Positions 24,307 through 32,673 are shown, counted from the first letter of the stretch. The stretch is DNA of 34,959 nt from Candidatus Uhrbacteria bacterium (GCA_003231955.1 QIKL01000033.1:1-34959); one strand, 5' to 3'. A program made the numbers and translations. The notes: generated by a model from the letters alone, not told the origin.

Positions 24307-25536
24307 ATGCTTCTGCAGGATTTGGTCACAAGTTCGTTTCAAAGCCTCGGACGGACAAAAGGCCGGTCCGCATTGACGATGCTCGGAATCGTTATTGGGG
24401 TTATGTCGGTTATTCTCGTTCTTTCAATCGGCGAATCTGCGCAACAGCATATCCTTGGGCAGATCTCTGCATTTGGATCAGATGTGATTTTTATTCGGAA
24501 CGGTCCGGTGCAGTCAACGGGACAACCTTCGCCATTTTTTAAGGAAAGTTTAACGTATAAAGACGTGAAACGGCTTGCATCTTATCCATGGGTGAAATCT
24601 GTGCTCGGTGCGTTTCTTCAGCAAGATTCAATCACGGCGCTTGGTATTACGACGAGTGCACAGATCACGGGGACGATGCCGGACGAGCTTAATTTTTCAG
24701 CAACACCACTAGCTGAAGGGACATTTTTGACGCAATCCGATGTCGATAGCCACGCGCGCGTCGCCGTTCTTGGTTCGGATGTAACGAATGCGGCGTTCGG
24801 TTCTGAGGATCCAATCGGAAAATTTATTAAAATTAACGATGTTCAATATCGTGTCATCGGTAATATGGCTCGTGCAGGATCAAGCGGTTTTTTTAATCCA
24901 GATCGTGCGGTGTATGTCCCCGTAACCTCAGCTCTTGATGCATATCACAAAAAATATCTTAGTTATATTCAGGTTAAGACGTCATTTACGAACCTGAACG
25001 AGGGGAAGGACCGAATCGCGGCGGTTATGCGTGATCGGCATAATATTGACAATCCAACGGGTAATCCGATCAAGGACGATTTTAATCTCGTATCACAAAA
25101 GGATGCGATTAAAATTGTGTCAACTGTCACAAATATTTTACAGATTCTGTTATCGTCGATCGCGGCAATCTCTCTTTTAGTCGGAGGAATCGGGATCATG
25201 AACATTATGTATGTCACTGTAACTGAACGGATTCATGAAATAGGACTTCGGAAGGCACTCGGTGCGCGTAAGCACGACATTTTGAGTCAGTTTTTGTTTG
25301 AGGCTGTGATTCAGACACTCCTTGGAGGATGTATCGGGATTGTCTTGGGTATTGCGTTCTCTTGGGTTGGAATTCAAATTATTAGTCAGTTTCAAGGAGG
25401 GTGGAAGTTTACGGTCTCAATAAACGGCATCATCCTTGGATTAAGTGTTTCCGCCGCCATTGGATTAATTTTTGGTTTTTTCCCTGCTCGTAGCGCGGCA
25501 GAATTAAGCCCGATTGACGCTTTGCGCCGAGAGTAG
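24307..25536 (+). CDS. MacB-type ABC permease, first copy
   Basis: The 409-residue protein has the MacB layout: one N-terminal transmembrane segment (LTMLGIVIGVMSVILVLSIG, about 24-43), a large extracytoplasmic MacB_PCD domain (about 45-280), then three C-terminal segments, with GGIGIMNIMYVTVTERIHEIGLRKALGARKHDI as the coupling region contacting the ATPase. Unlike full MacB, the ATPase is a separate polypeptide. It is about half identical by eye to the following gene and probably arose by tandem duplication. The next gene starts 5 bases after its stop. Confidence 0.94.
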   Translation: MLLQDLVTSSFQSLGRTKGRSALTMLGIVIGVMSVILVLSIGESAQQHILGQISAFGSDVIFIRNGPVQSTGQPSPFFKESLTYKDVKRLASYPWVKSVLGAFLQQDSITALGITTSAQITGTMPDELNFSATPLAEGTFLTQSDVDSHARVAVLGSDVTNAAFGSEDPIGKFIKINDVQYRVIGNMARAGSSGFFNPDRAVYVPVTSALDAYHKKYLSYIQVKTSFTNLNEGKDRIAAVMRDRHNIDNPTGNPIKDDFNLVSQKDAIKIVSTVTNILQILLSSIAAISLLVGGIGIMNIMYVTVTERIHEIGLRKALGARKHDILSQFLFEAVIQTLLGGCIGIVLGIAFSWVGIQIISQFQGGWKFTVSINGIILGLSVSAAIGLIFGFFPARSAAELSPIDALRRE

Positions 25537-25541
25537 CTCTT

Positions 25542-26780
25542 ATGAAGATTCGAGATCTTTTTCCTCTTTCGATGAAGGCATTGCTTGCAAACAAAGGACG
25601 GTCGTTGTTGACCATGCTTGGGATTATTATTGGCATCGCCTCCGTAATCCTTATGCTCGCCGTCGGTCAGGCGGCGCAAGGATATCTTCTCTCGCAAGTC
25701 GCAAGTTTTGGGAGTGATTTTATTTCCGTTGAAAACGGAAAACCAAGCGAAGTACGCGGTCGTCCGCCGAATCCCACAGTCAAACAATCTTTGACATACA
25801 AAGATTATAAAAAGATTAAGGGAGAAATATGGGTTCATGCGGCGACGGCAATTGTTCTCGCTCGGGATTTGGTCTCCTACGGCGGCGTGGACACATTGAC
25901 TCAAGTCACGGGGGCGACGCCCGGAGATCCTATTGTTTTTAACGGCGCCGTTAAAAAAGGTTTATATCTCTCAAATGAAGATATTTATTCACATACGCGT
26001 GCCGTCGTTCTTGGTTCTAAAGTTGCGGATGAATTATTTGGACAGGAAAATCCCATCGGAAAGACGATTAAAATTACAAAACAGCCGTTTCGTGTTATCG
26101 GCATAATGAAGCCAGCAGGAACTCGATTTTTTAGGGATGCCGATGATCAGGTCTATATTCCGGTCACAACGGCACTTGATCTCTATCATAAATCGTATGT
26201 CGACTATCTTGGGATTAAAATTCGAGATACTGTAAATATCACGCGAGCAAAAGAGCTGACGCAAGTCGCTCTGCGAGAATCGCATAATATCTATAATCCG
26301 ACGGGAGATCCTTCGAAAGATGATTTTGTTGTCGCATCACAGGAAGATGCGATTAAAAGCGTCGCGACAATAGGGACAATTCTCCAGATTCTTTTGGGTT
26401 CCATCTCTGGAATCTCGCTCGTTGTCGCTGGTATCGGGATTATGAACATCATGTATGTGACTGTTACGGAGCGGACGCGCGAGATTGGACTTCGGAAGGC
26501 ACTCGGCGCGCGCAGGCATGATATTCTCGGACAATTCCTTTTTGAGTCTATGATTTTGACGGTGATTGCGGGGGTAATCGGCATTGCCGTGGGAATAGGC
26601 GCGAGCTGGCTTGTCGTCCGAATTATTTCTCACTATCAGTCAGGCTGGACCTTTTTGATACCGTGGTTCGGGGCGCTGCTCGGATTTAGTGTTTCCGCTG
26701 GGATTGGAGTTTTGTTTGGATATTTTCCGGCGCGAAAAGCATCTGCTTTTAAACCTATTGACGCGTTGAGATATGAATGA
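25542..26780 (+). CDS. MacB-type ABC permease, second copy
   Basis: A paralogue of the preceding permease, 412 residues with the same plan: N-terminal segment LTMLGIIIGIASVILMLAVG, MacB_PCD domain, and GIGIMNIMYVTVTERTREIGLRKALGARRHDILGQFLFE before three C-terminal segments. The two copies diverge most in the extracytoplasmic domain, which suggests a heterodimer with two different faces, or two exporters sharing one ATPase. It is the last gene of the export operon; a hairpin-capable repeat follows before hrcA. Confidence 0.94.
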   Translation: MKIRDLFPLSMKALLANKGRSLLTMLGIIIGIASVILMLAVGQAAQGYLLSQVASFGSDFISVENGKPSEVRGRPPNPTVKQSLTYKDYKKIKGEIWVHAATAIVLARDLVSYGGVDTLTQVTGATPGDPIVFNGAVKKGLYLSNEDIYSHTRAVVLGSKVADELFGQENPIGKTIKITKQPFRVIGIMKPAGTRFFRDADDQVYIPVTTALDLYHKSYVDYLGIKIRDTVNITRAKELTQVALRESHNIYNPTGDPSKDDFVVASQEDAIKSVATIGTILQILLGSISGISLVVAGIGIMNIMYVTVTERTREIGLRKALGARRHDILGQFLFESMILTVIAGVIGIAVGIGASWLVVRIISHYQSGWTFLIPWFGALLGFSVSAGIGVLFGYFPARKASAFKPIDALRYE

Positions 26781-26786
26781 TGCTTA

Positions 26787-26808
26787 TTGTGATAATCTTT
26801 ATTCACAA
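26787..26808. repeat. Inverted repeat after the export operon
   Basis: TTGTGA (26787-26792) and TCACAA (26803-26808) are separated by 10 bases. It could be a weak hairpin at the end of the permease transcript or a protein-binding site. The spacing does not fit a CRP site (which has 6 bases between TGTGA and TCACA). Confidence 0.4.
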
Positions 26809-26837
26809 CACGTTAAATTTCGCTTAACGGAGCTGTC

Positions 26838-26872
26838 TTGACGAATTAGCAGTCTCCAATGTAGACTGCTAA
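26838..26872 (+). promoter_or_regulatory. CIRCE operator overlapping the hrcA promoter
   Basis: TTAGCAGTC (26846-26854), nine bases, GACTGCTAA (26864-26872) is a perfect 9-9-9 inverted repeat; the usual CIRCE is TTAGCACTC-N9-GAGTGCTAA, so one position per arm is changed symmetrically. TTGACG (26838-26843) and, 18 bases later, TAGACT (26862-26867) form the promoter, with the -10 box inside the right arm. The hrcA ATG follows the -10 after 7 bases, so bound HrcA would block both polymerase and the start codon region. Confidence 0.9.
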
Positions 26873-26874
26873 TC

Positions 26875-27558
26875 ATGGATGAACGTCTCGCGAACCTTTT
26901 GCGCCTCGTAATCGAAGATGTTATTGCGACGTGCGAACCTGTTGGTTCTCAGCGTATCGTTGATGCATACAAACTTCCCGTGAGTTCCGCAACAATACGG
27001 AACTGGTTTACGGAGCTGGAGGACCAAGGATATGTTATGCAGCCGCATCCATCCGCGGGGAGGATTCCGACGGAAAAAGGGTATCGCACGTATTTGGATG
27101 AGCTTATGCGAATAAAAATATTGGGAAAACGCGAGCGAATAGAGCTTGAACGCGCGTTTCGTTTAGCAAAAGACGAGGAGCTGGCGTTAAAGTCATCTGC
27201 GAAGGTTATTTCCGAAATTATCGGAGATGCAATGGTTCTCGGGTTGCGGGAAGCTGATACATATTATACCGGTCTCTCGAAGCTATTTTCCCAGCCGGAA
27301 TTCCGTGATTGGAACCGGGTTATCAACGTAAGCGAAGTGTTGGATAAACTGGACGATGTTTTGCTGAAGGTGCGTCATAGTGTCTATTCGGAGCCGACTG
27401 CGCTCATCGGCGGAAATTGTCCGTTTGGGTCCGCGTGCGGGTCGATTCTTATGACCTCGCGAAGCGGCGCGTTCATCGGGATCCTTGGACCGGTCCGGAT
27501 GGACTATCAACTTGGCTTTTCGCTAATGCACGAACTTCGTAGACTTCTTATGACATAA
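26875..27558 (+). CDS. hrcA: Heat-inducible transcription repressor HrcA, short form
   Basis: This represses chaperone genes by binding CIRCE. The N-terminal winged helix contains PVGSQRIVDAYKLPVSSATIRNWFTELEDQGYVMQPHPSAGRIPTEKGYRTYLDEL (about 21-77), the family hallmark. The C-terminus GPVRMDYQLGFSLMHELRRLL matches the HrcA end. At 227 residues it is about 110 shorter than typical HrcA; the central GAF-like and inserted dimerisation regions are reduced. A CIRCE element overlaps its promoter, so it is likely autoregulated. grpE follows 49 bases later. Confidence 0.93.
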   Translation: MDERLANLLRLVIEDVIATCEPVGSQRIVDAYKLPVSSATIRNWFTELEDQGYVMQPHPSAGRIPTEKGYRTYLDELMRIKILGKRERIELERAFRLAKDEELALKSSAKVISEIIGDAMVLGLREADTYYTGLSKLFSQPEFRDWNRVINVSEVLDKLDDVLLKVRHSVYSEPTALIGGNCPFGSACGSILMTSRSGAFIGILGPVRMDYQLGFSLMHELRRLLMT

Positions 27559-27568
27559 TCCCCGCTGT

Positions 27569-27595
27569 CATTCTGAGATGGTCGGAATGACATGG
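27569..27595. repeat. Inverted repeat between hrcA and grpE
   Basis: TGTCATTC (27569-27576) and GAATGACA (27588-27595) form an 8-base inverted repeat with an 11-base centre. No T-run follows, so it is not a normal terminator. It could be an mRNA hairpin that sets relative hrcA and grpE levels, or a dispersed palindromic repeat. Confidence 0.55.
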
Positions 27596-27607
27596 AACCA
27601 ATGAACT

Positions 27608-28120
27608 ATGGAAGACAAACAAACGACCGAACAAGAAAATACCGCAGAAGAGCTGGAGCAAAAAACTCACTGCGTAAAATGTGAGGAATATCTTGCCGGA
27701 TGGAAACGAGCACAGGCAGATTACGCAAATCTTAAAAAAACGACGGAGAGAGAAAAAAAAGAATTTGCAAAATTTGCAAATGAAGATCTATTGTCAGCTC
27801 TTTTGCCAGCGATTGATCAGTATGAGATGGCGCTTTCTTTTACGCCGGATCTAAATAACATTCCCGATGAGGAGCGGGAAAAATTGAAGAACTGGATCAT
27901 AGGGTTGCAGGCAGTCCGTTTGGCATGGGAGGCTGCCTTTAAGGAAATAGGCCTTGAACGGATTCCTACGGATTGCGCATTCGACCCGTTAATTCACGAA
28001 GCGATCGGCGAAGAAAAATCAGCCAAAAATCCAAGCGGACAAATCGTTCGGACAATGCAATCAGGCTGGCGTCTCAATGAAAAGCTTCTTCGTCCCGCAA
28101 AAGTTGTCATTTCTACATAA
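27608..28120 (+). CDS. grpE: Nucleotide exchange factor GrpE
   Basis: This co-chaperone releases ADP from DnaK. It has an acidic N-terminus, a long helix (YLAGWKRAQADYANLKKTTEREKKEFAKFANEDLL, about 28-62) with the GrpE DYANxRKR-type motif, and the C-terminal beta domain ending FDPLIHEAIGEE, GQIVRTMQSGWRLNEKLLRPAKVVIS. A CVKC pair near residues 22-25, before the helix, is unusual for GrpE from model bacteria and might bind metal or form a disulfide. Length 170 is normal. It lies between hrcA and hsp20. Confidence 0.96.
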   Translation: MEDKQTTEQENTAEELEQKTHCVKCEEYLAGWKRAQADYANLKKTTEREKKEFAKFANEDLLSALLPAIDQYEMALSFTPDLNNIPDEEREKLKNWIIGLQAVRLAWEAAFKEIGLERIPTDCAFDPLIHEAIGEEKSAKNPSGQIVRTMQSGWRLNEKLLRPAKVVIST

Positions 28121-28181
28121 TATATTCATTTATAGAATTCTTCATTCATTGATACATCAATAAATAAACGCATTAACGTAC

Positions 28182-28190
28182 TGATTTACT
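28182..28190 (+). promoter_or_regulatory. Extended -10 candidate before hsp20
   Basis: TGA followed by TTTACT (28185-28190) resembles an extended -10, 8 bases before the hsp20 ATG at 28199. The whole 78-base gap is AT-rich and also holds a near-palindrome ATTGAT-AC-ATCAAT (28148-28161). No CIRCE is present. Evidence is weak on its own but fits the spacing seen for other genes here. Confidence 0.4.
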
Positions 28191-28198
28191 TCTAAACT

Positions 28199-28630
28199 AT
28201 GTCTCTCATCAAATGGTCACCTTTCTTTGAGCCTTTCGACGCGATGGATGAATTCTTTAAAAATGTTCCGTCTGGGAGTCGCAGTCAGGGACTTGTTCCA
28301 GCTATCGACGTGTATGACAAACATGATTCGGTTATCATCGAGACCGCTCTTCCTGGTGCGGATCCAAGTAAAGTTCAGCTCTCGATCGAAAATGACGTCC
28401 TCTCAATCTCTGGATCATCCGAACGTAAGACGGAAGTCGATGAAAAAGATTATTATCGCAAGGAGATTCGTTCGGGATCATTTATGCGGCAGGTCAGTTT
28501 GCCCCCAGGTGTAAAAGAAGGCGACGCAAAAGCTTCATTCAAAGATGGAATCCTTACGATTACTTTTCCGAAATCGCAAACAGGATCTCCAAAGTCGATT
28601 AAAATCGATGTTCATCACGAAAATAACTAA
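28199..28630 (+). CDS. Hsp20/alpha-crystallin small heat-shock protein
   Basis: This 143-residue ATP-independent chaperone has a short N-terminal arm ([19 protein letters not shown]) and an alpha-crystallin domain (about 40-140), with [60 protein letters not shown] and [15 protein letters not shown], including the Gly-x-Leu type element. It lies inside the hrcA-dnaJ heat-shock cluster, 27 bases before dnaK, so it may share regulation with it. Confidence 0.96.
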   Translation: MSLIKWSPFFEPFDAMDEFFKNVPSGSRSQGLVPAIDVYDKHDSVIIETALPGADPSKVQLSIENDVLSISGSSERKTEVDEKDYYRKEIRSGSFMRQVSLPPGVKEGDAKASFKDGILTITFPKSQTGSPKSIKIDVHHENN

Positions 28631-28656
28631 CTCTTGTATTCACATATTTTACTTTT

Positions 28657-30609
28657 ATGTCTAAAATCCTCGGAATCGATCTTGGAACAACCAATTCTTG
28701 CATGGCCGTCGTTGAAGGTGGTCAGCCAAAGGTTATTGATAATGCGGAAGGCGCGAAAACGACGCCCTCCATTGTTGCTGTGAGTAAAACAGGTGAACGC
28801 CTCGTCGGACAAATCGCGAAACGTCAATCTGTTGTAAACCCGACAAATACAATTTTTAGTGCAAAACGGCTTATCGGCCGACGCTGGGACGACGAGGAAG
28901 TTCAGCGCGACGTAAAATGGCTTCCGTATAAAATTTCGCAAAAAGGCGATGGCGTGCGCATTGAGATGTCTGGCAAGGAATACGCGCCAGAAGAAATTTC
29001 GGCTATGGTTTTGCAAAAGCTTAAGGCAGATGCGGAGACGCGCCTCGGTGAGAAAATTACAGAAGCTGTTATCACCGTGCCGGCGTATTTTGACGACTCT
29101 CAACGCCAAGCAACCAAAGTCGCGGGCGAGATTGCTGGGCTTAAAGTTATGCGTATCATCAACGAGCCAACAGCCGCTGCACTCGCATACGGGTATGATC
29201 AAAAAAAGGATGAAAAGATTATTGTGTACGATCTTGGCGGCGGAACATTTGACGTGTCTGTGCTCGAGGTCGCATACGATGCGTCCACAAAACAGAATAC
29301 GGTTGAGGTAAAGGCTACAAACGGCGATACACATCTTGGCGGCGATGATGTTGATCAGGAGATTATCAAATGGATCGTTGGCGAATTTAAAAAGCAAGAG
29401 GGAATTGATCTTGCAAAGGACACTCTCGCGCTTCAACGTATCAAGGAAGCCGCGGAAAAGGCTAAAATTGAGCTATCAAGCGTGATGGAGACAGAAATCA
29501 ACCAACCTTTTATCACGAGCGACGCAAACGGTCCTAAGCACCTTCTCCTTAAGCTCACGCGGGCGAAGATGGAAGAACTTATCAGTCCGCTTATTGAAAA
29601 AACGCTTGAACCATGTAAAAAAGCGCTCGCGGATGCTAAGCTTTCGGCAAAAGATATCAACGAGGTTATCCTCGTCGGTGGGATGACGCGGATGCCGCTC
29701 GTCCAGCAGACGGTAGAAAAATTTTTCGGCAAGAAGCCGAACGTTTCAGTAAATCCGGACGAAGTCGTGGCAATTGGCGCCGCGGTTCAGGCTGGCAACC
29801 TTCAGGGGGATCTCAAAGGCGAACTTCTCCTTTTAGATGTCACACCACTCTCGCTCGGGATTGAAACAATGGGATCTGTGATGACAAAGGTGATTGATCG
29901 GAATACAACAATTCCGACATCCAAATCGCAAATTTTTTCGACGGCCGCAGACAGCCAGCCGTCCGTTGAAGTACATGTTCTTCAGGGTGAGCGCGAAATG
30001 TCGGCGGACAATCGTACACTTGGCCGCTTTACACTCTCCGGTATTCCGCCGTCGCCACGTGGTGTTCCACAAATCGAAGTGACATTTGATATCGATGCAA
30101 ACGGCATCCTTTCCGTCAAAGCCGTGGATAAAGCCACGGGCAAGGAACAAAAAATTACCATTACCGCGTCGACAAACCTATCAAAAGACGATGTTGAGAA
30201 GATGAGAAAGGACGCGGAATTGCATGCGGACGAGGATAAGAAGCACCGTGAGGGTATTGAGGCAAAAAACATGGCCGAGACGATGATTTATACAACTGAA
30301 AAGATGATGAAAGACGCGTCTGATATAGACGAAGTCGATAAAAAAGCTGTCGAAGAAAAACTTGAAGCGCTAAAAAAGATTAAAGATGGCGATGATGTTG
30401 AGGCGATTAAAAAAGCTGGCGATGAGCTTGCTCAGTCCGCACAAAAAATCGGCGAGGCTATGTACAAAAAGCAACAAGCAGATACGTCGACTGTCGAAGG
30501 ACAAGAGCATGGTACGGGTGGCAAGGATGAAGAAAAAGAGGACAAAAAAGAAGGAGAAGAACACAAGGACGAAGGGCCGAAAGAAGGAGAGTTTAAACAA
30601 GATACATAA
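28657..30609 (+). CDS. dnaK: Chaperone DnaK (Hsp70)
   Basis: ATP-driven chaperone of 650 residues. The ATPase domain has [19 protein letters not shown] at the N-terminus, [28 protein letters not shown] and [13 protein letters not shown]. The linker is [14 protein letters not shown] and the substrate domain contains [21 protein letters not shown]. The helical lid ends in a tail of about 35 residues made almost only of Glu, Lys, Asp and Gly, which is longer and more charged than in E. coli. A -10-like TATTTT (28645-28650) precedes the ATG by 6 bases. A long antisense open frame (28627-29436) is a shadow. Confidence 0.98.
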   Translation: MSKILGIDLGTTNSCMAVVEGGQPKVIDNAEGAKTTPSIVAVSKTGERLVGQIAKRQSVVNPTNTIFSAKRLIGRRWDDEEVQRDVKWLPYKISQKGDGVRIEMSGKEYAPEEISAMVLQKLKADAETRLGEKITEAVITVPAYFDDSQRQATKVAGEIAGLKVMRIINEPTAAALAYGYDQKKDEKIIVYDLGGGTFDVSVLEVAYDASTKQNTVEVKATNGDTHLGGDDVDQEIIKWIVGEFKKQEGIDLAKDTLALQRIKEAAEKAKIELSSVMETEINQPFITSDANGPKHLLLKLTRAKMEELISPLIEKTLEPCKKALADAKLSAKDINEVILVGGMTRMPLVQQTVEKFFGKKPNVSVNPDEVVAIGAAVQAGNLQGDLKGELLLLDVTPLSLGIETMGSVMTKVIDRNTTIPTSKSQIFSTAADSQPSVEVHVLQGEREMSADNRTLGRFTLSGIPPSPRGVPQIEVTFDIDANGILSVKAVDKATGKEQKITITASTNLSKDDVEKMRKDAELHADEDKKHREGIEAKNMAETMIYTTEKMMKDASDIDEVDKKAVEEKLEALKKIKDGDDVEAIKKAGDELAQSAQKIGEAMYKKQQADTSTVEGQEHGTGGKDEEKEDKKEGEEHKDEGPKEGEFKQDT

Positions 30610-30633
30610 TCTATATTCGTAATCTATATTCGT
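30608..30633 (+). repeat. 13-bp perfect tandem repeat between dnaK and the DUF3467 gene
   Basis: AATCTATATTCGT occurs twice back to back (30608-30620, 30621-30633). It fills almost the whole gap from the dnaK stop to the next ATG at 30634. Each copy contains a -10-like TATATT. Confidence 0.95.
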
Positions 30634-30924
30634 ATGTCTGAACAACAGCCGCAGCCAGAGCCGCAGGGTCAACAGCAGATTCAAGTAAACGCAGATCCGA
30701 AGATCATGCAAGGACGGTACGCGAACGCTTTTTCTGTCACATCACAAGAACGTGACGTGGTTATCGACTTTTTGAGCCATGTGAATGCGCATGGCGTAAA
30801 TCAGGCACAACTAGTTTCGCGCGTGTTTCTTAATCACTTTGCGGCACGCGATCTTATTTCAACGCTCCAAAAAACACTTGAACAGTGGGAAAAGCTGCGA
30901 TACGAGGGAAAGAAGCCAGAATAA
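30634..30924 (+). CDS. DUF3467 domain protein
   Basis: The 96-residue protein has a Gln/Pro-rich N-terminus (residues 2-17) and a DUF3467-like core: PKIMQGRYANAFSVTSQERDVVIDFLSHV, then QLVSRVFLNHFAARDLISTLQKTLEQWE. The YAN and DF pair is the recognised family pattern. DUF3467 proteins are small beta-alpha proteins of unknown function. Its place between dnaK and dnaJ, 19 bases before dnaJ, suggests a chaperone-linked role, but that is inference. Confidence 0.85.
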   Translation: MSEQQPQPEPQGQQQIQVNADPKIMQGRYANAFSVTSQERDVVIDFLSHVNAHGVNQAQLVSRVFLNHFAARDLISTLQKTLEQWEKLRYEGKKPE

Positions 30925-30943
30925 AATTTGAAAGACCGTCGTA

Positions 30944-32029
30944 ATGCCACATAAAGATTTTTACGCCATTCTTGGCGTGCCGAAGACGGCGAGTGATCAG
31001 GACATCAAAAAGGCGTTCCGTCGTTTGGCACATGAACATCATCCAGATAAGGGTGGTAATCAGCAAAAGTTCAATGACATCAACGAGGCGTATCAGGCGC
31101 TTAGCGATAAAGAAAAACGTGCGCGATATGATCAATTTGGATCCGCCGCGTTTGAGCAGGGCGGTACGAGTGGCGGCGGATTTGGAGGATCTGGACAAGG
31201 TTTTGGCGGATTCAACGGCAGTGTGAATCTTGATGATCTCGGAGATCTTGGAGAGATGTTTGGCAGCATGTTCGGTTTTCAAACCGAACATGGCCAGACA
31301 AAGCAAGGAAAAGACATTGAGATCGACACGACAATCAGCCTCATGGACTCGGTCAAAGGAACGATCATTAAAATTAAACTGTTCAAAAATAACCTCTGTT
31401 CTGTGTGCAACGGAAGCGGTGCGGAGCCGGGATCAAAAATGGAAACGTGCGCGACCTGTAAAGGCGCAGGAAAAACAACACAGCACATGCGAACAGTGTT
31501 CGGAACAATCAAGTCGGCCGTGCAGTGTCCCGATTGCCAAGGCAAAGGAAAGCGGCCAAAATCCCTTTGCTCGCGGTGCAAAGGGACTGGCGTAGAACGA
31601 AAATCATCGGAACTCGATATCTCTATTCCCGCAGGGATCTCGGACGGCGAGGTTATCCGCATAACCGGAGCGGGAGAATATCCAGGGAACGGCGGCCGCG
31701 GGGGAGATCTCTTTGTACGAGTTCACGTTAAACCTCATCCGGTTTTTACACGTGATGGATATGATATCCGCTCGACCGTCTATATTCCGTATTCCACGCT
31801 TCTCCTTGGCGGAGAGGTGACAATTGATACGGTCGAAGGTACAGGTTCATTAAAGATTCCGGAGAATACGCAGCCTGGGACGATTTTTAAACTTAGAGGA
31901 AAAGGGATCCCTCATCTCCAAAACACTGGACGCGGAGATCATCTTGTTGTCGTTCAATCGCTTGTGACAAAAAAACTCACACGCGAACAACGCAAGACGC
32001 TTGAAGAATTGCGATCCGTCGGACTGTAA
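30944..32029 (+). CDS. dnaJ: Chaperone DnaJ (Hsp40)
   Basis: Type I J-protein of 361 residues. The J domain (about 4-66) has HPD at 33-35 for DnaK activation. A Gly/Phe-rich linker (72-112) follows. Four CxxCxGxG zinc repeats start at about residues 152, 169, 195 and 209. The C-terminal substrate domains contain DLFVRVHVKPHPVFTRDGYDI and FKLRGKGIPHLQNTGRGDHLVVV. All domains are complete. It closes the hrcA-grpE-hsp20-dnaK-DUF3467-dnaJ cluster. Confidence 0.97.
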   Translation: MPHKDFYAILGVPKTASDQDIKKAFRRLAHEHHPDKGGNQQKFNDINEAYQALSDKEKRARYDQFGSAAFEQGGTSGGGFGGSGQGFGGFNGSVNLDDLGDLGEMFGSMFGFQTEHGQTKQGKDIEIDTTISLMDSVKGTIIKIKLFKNNLCSVCNGSGAEPGSKMETCATCKGAGKTTQHMRTVFGTIKSAVQCPDCQGKGKRPKSLCSRCKGTGVERKSSELDISIPAGISDGEVIRITGAGEYPGNGGRGGDLFVRVHVKPHPVFTRDGYDIRSTVYIPYSTLLLGGEVTIDTVEGTGSLKIPENTQPGTIFKLRGKGIPHLQNTGRGDHLVVVQSLVTKKLTREQRKTLEELRSVGL

Positions 32030-32142
32030 TTAAACAAACAATTTTTACTCATGCGCGTAACCGTTTCTGTATAAATATCGCGATACGTTTGTCGTGCGTA
32101 AAATGACGGAGAGAGACCATCGTGGTATCGTTTATTTTTGGT

Positions 32143-32673
32143 ATGAGTTCAATCATTACCTATTTTGCGGCGTTAAACTGGGCCGCGCCCACGTGGGATA
32201 TCTTTATACTGCTTTTTTTTGTAATCGGCGCGTTGTTGTATGGTCTCTCATTAGGGCGCGATCGCGTCATCATCATCCTCGTTGCGGTGTATATGGGCCT
32301 TGCCGTTGTCTCGAATACGCCGCTATTAACACATCTCAATTTCACGCTTAATGTTAATCAGAATTCCATTTTCAAAATTACATTTTTCTTGGGATTGTTT
32401 GTCATTTTCTTTTTTCTCCTTTCACGCAGCGCGCTGCTCAAGACAATTGGCGGGACAAATGCTCCTGGTTCATGGTGGCAAACTATCATCTTTAGCATTC
32501 TCCAAGTCGGACTACTTATCAGCATCACACTAAACTTTCTTCCAGTAAATATGACACAGGGACTTTCAGAAGGTACGAAACAAATTTTTATGGGTGATAA
32601 TGGACGGAGTGCGTGGATGATTTTGCCAATTATCTTTATGATTATCGCTCCGAAAGGAAAAAAAGAAAATTAA
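32143..32673 (+). CDS. Multi-spanning membrane protein upstream of sigma factor
   Basis: This protein of about 176 residues has at least five hydrophobic segments, for example WDIFILLFFVIGALLYGLSLG, VIIILVAVYMGLAVVS, ITFFLGLFVIFFFLLS, IIFSILQVGLLISITLNFL and the C-terminal MILPIIFMIIAP. No domain is recognised; the arrangement resembles a CvpA-like or other small integral protein. The GTG at 32122 is an alternative start; the ATG at 32143 is preferred because ATGACG-17-TATCGT (32103-32131) would place a promoter 11 bases before it. Its stop overlaps the start of the sigma factor gene by one base (TAATG), so the two are coupled. Confidence 0.8.
   Translation: MSSIITYFAALNWAAPTWDIFILLFFVIGALLYGLSLGRDRVIIILVAVYMGLAVVSNTPLLTHLNFTLNVNQNSIFKITFFLGLFVIFFFLLSRSALLKTIGGTNAPGSWWQTIIFSILQVGLLISITLNFLPVNMTQGLSEGTKQIFMGDNGRSAWMILPIIFMIIAPKGKKEN

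Noticed and set aside
26787-26808. CRP-type binding site
   Set aside because: The half-sites TGTGA and TCACA are 10 bases apart instead of 6, and no CRP-family gene is seen.
28627-29436. 269-codon open frame antisense to dnaK
   Set aside because: Long antisense frames opposite dnaK are a known by-product of its codon use; the translated sequence is Cys/His/Asn-rich with no domain, and dnaK itself is certain.
32076-32085. TATCGCGATA palindrome after dnaJ as terminator or operator
   Set aside because: It is a short 10-base palindrome with no loop and no T-run, and could easily occur by chance.
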